Shown: one piece after another, positions 63,570 through 64,000 of the stretch
Layout of the letters: each line of letters starts with the position of its first letter
Position numbering within the stretch: the stretch's first letter is position 1
NCBI RefSeq assembly: GCF_023101665.1
Contig: NZ_CP082161.1
Location: 3,038,001 to 3,102,000, forward strand
DNA: 64,000 nucleotides
Origin: Bradyrhizobium sp. 195
Lineage (GTDB): Bacteria; Pseudomonadota; Alphaproteobacteria; Rhizobiales; Xanthobacteraceae
Direction of reading: 5' to 3'
Position numbers and translations under genes: made by a program
Notes under the pieces: generated by a model
Seen by the model: only the letters and a program-made list of their open reading frames with translations
Database searches by the model: none
Told to the model about the DNA's origin: nothing

Positions 63570-64000
63570 CAGAAGCCAAACCCCAGTTGCGTTGCCTTCG
63601 GCTTGAACCGCTCGACCAGCCGCGCTTCGTCGAGACGATGCGGTGAGGGGCGGTGATCGCTGAGGACGATGAACGGCAGCGCCTTGTTGCGGGGGACGTG
63701 CAGCCGTGCGAGATCGGTGAGGCGGATCGTGGTGGTGCGGCGTGTCGCGATGATGCGTTCAACCGTCCTGGTGCCGAAGCCCGGCACGCGCAGAAGCTCC
63801 TCGCGGCTGGCGCGGTTGACGTCGAGCGGGAAGCGGTCGCGATGACGCAGCGCCCAGGCCAGCTTGGGATCGATGTCGAGCGGCAGCATGGCGCTGTCGT
63901 CGACGATCTCCGCAACGTCGAAGCCGTAGAACCGCATCAGCCAGTCGGCCTGGTAGAGCCGATGCTCGCGCAGCAAGGGCGGCTGTACCAGAGGCAAAGC
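63569..64000 (-). CDS. Radical-SAM DNA-repair-type protein with helix-hairpin-helix, C-terminal part (partial)
   Basis: The gene runs off the right edge; 143 codons and the stop are visible. The visible part reads HRLYQADWLMRFYGFDVAEI, a conserved stretch, then a helix-hairpin-helix (VNRASREELLRVPGFGTRTV, about residues 58-77), and ends TQLGFGF. This matches the C-terminus of the putative DNA modification/repair radical-SAM proteins that neighbour DUF4130/UdgX genes. The cluster-binding CxxxCxxC should lie beyond the window. Confidence 0.82.
   Translation of the reverse strand, partial: ALPLVQPPLLREHRLYQADWLMRFYGFDVAEIVDDSAMLPLDIDPKLAWALRHRDRFPLDVNRASREELLRVPGFGTRTVERIIATRRTTTIRLTDLARLHVPRNKALPFIVLSDHRPSPHRLDEARLVERFKPKATQLGFGF

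Noticed and set aside
1..64000. CRISPR arrays, tRNA, rRNA, insertion sequences or prophage genes
   Set aside because: Read for spaced direct repeats, tRNA-like ends, transposase motifs and phage genes; none could be supported.

Overview
The window is about 64 kb of GC-rich alphaproteobacterial chromosome. The best guess is Bradyrhizobium, or a close relative in the Bradyrhizobium/Rhodopseudomonas group. The evidence is a hopanoid locus (hpnC-D-E-shc-hpnG, ispH-hpnH, hpnN, hpnO, and hpnP between eutB and eutC), FixK-type TTGA-N6-TCAA boxes, an EcfG-type GGAAC-N16-CGTT promoter, and at least nine hairpin-forming intergenic repeats of the sort that litter Bradyrhizobium genomes. No tRNA, rRNA, CRISPR array, intact IS element or phage gene was seen.

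Layout. Positions 1-74 hold the end of an alkB-like gene. Positions 243-6805 are a minus-strand homoprotocatechuate (4-hydroxyphenylacetate) meta-cleavage operon (hpaH, hpaF, hpaE, hpaD, an hpaG-like FAH-fold enzyme and a ThDP enzyme). It is divergent from its MarR regulator hpaR, with a perfect 16-bp palindrome between them. A decayed Ldh2-type dehydrogenase tail follows, then an HpcH/HpaI-family aldolase and a UxaA/GarD-family dehydratase, each followed by a copy of the same hairpin repeat. Positions 10367-17067 are a tight cassette: a large transglutaminase-DUF2126 protein, an ATP-grasp/alpha-E fusion and a second transglutaminase. It is probably an amide-bond-forming or peptide-modifying system of unknown product. 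An HD phosphohydrolase gene follows.

Positions 18224-28532 are mixed housekeeping and accessory genes: an alpha/beta hydrolase, folE, a Rieske-AIF-like reductase, an HdeD-like membrane protein behind a FixK box, an ABC solute-binding protein, an acyl-CoA dehydrogenase, a secreted DUF1254 protein and a chemoreceptor.

Positions 28755-53337 are the lipid-centred part. eutB-hpnP-eutC is followed by an MMPL/RND exporter, an MFS transporter and small secreted proteins. Then come the squalene/hopene operon hpnC-D-E-F-G, a repeat-filled gap with a 171-bp tandem duplication of the hpnH 3' end, ispH-hpnH on the minus strand, hpnN with an EcfG-type promoter, a secreted DUF2147-like protein, and hpnO. 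Together these genes condense farnesyl diphosphate to squalene (C, D, E), cyclise it (F), add adenosine (H), remove adenine (G), transaminate (O), methylate C-2 (P) and move hopanoids to the outer membrane (N). IspH supplies isoprenoid precursors.

Positions 53460-56198 hold an ECF sigma/anti-sigma pair beside a cupredoxin and a metallophosphoesterase. Positions 56437-62028 hold a hydrolase, a GMC oxidoreductase, an M20 amidohydrolase and a PiT phosphate transporter. The right edge holds a DUF4130-UdgX fusion overlapping the 3' end of a radical-SAM/HhH DNA-repair-type gene.
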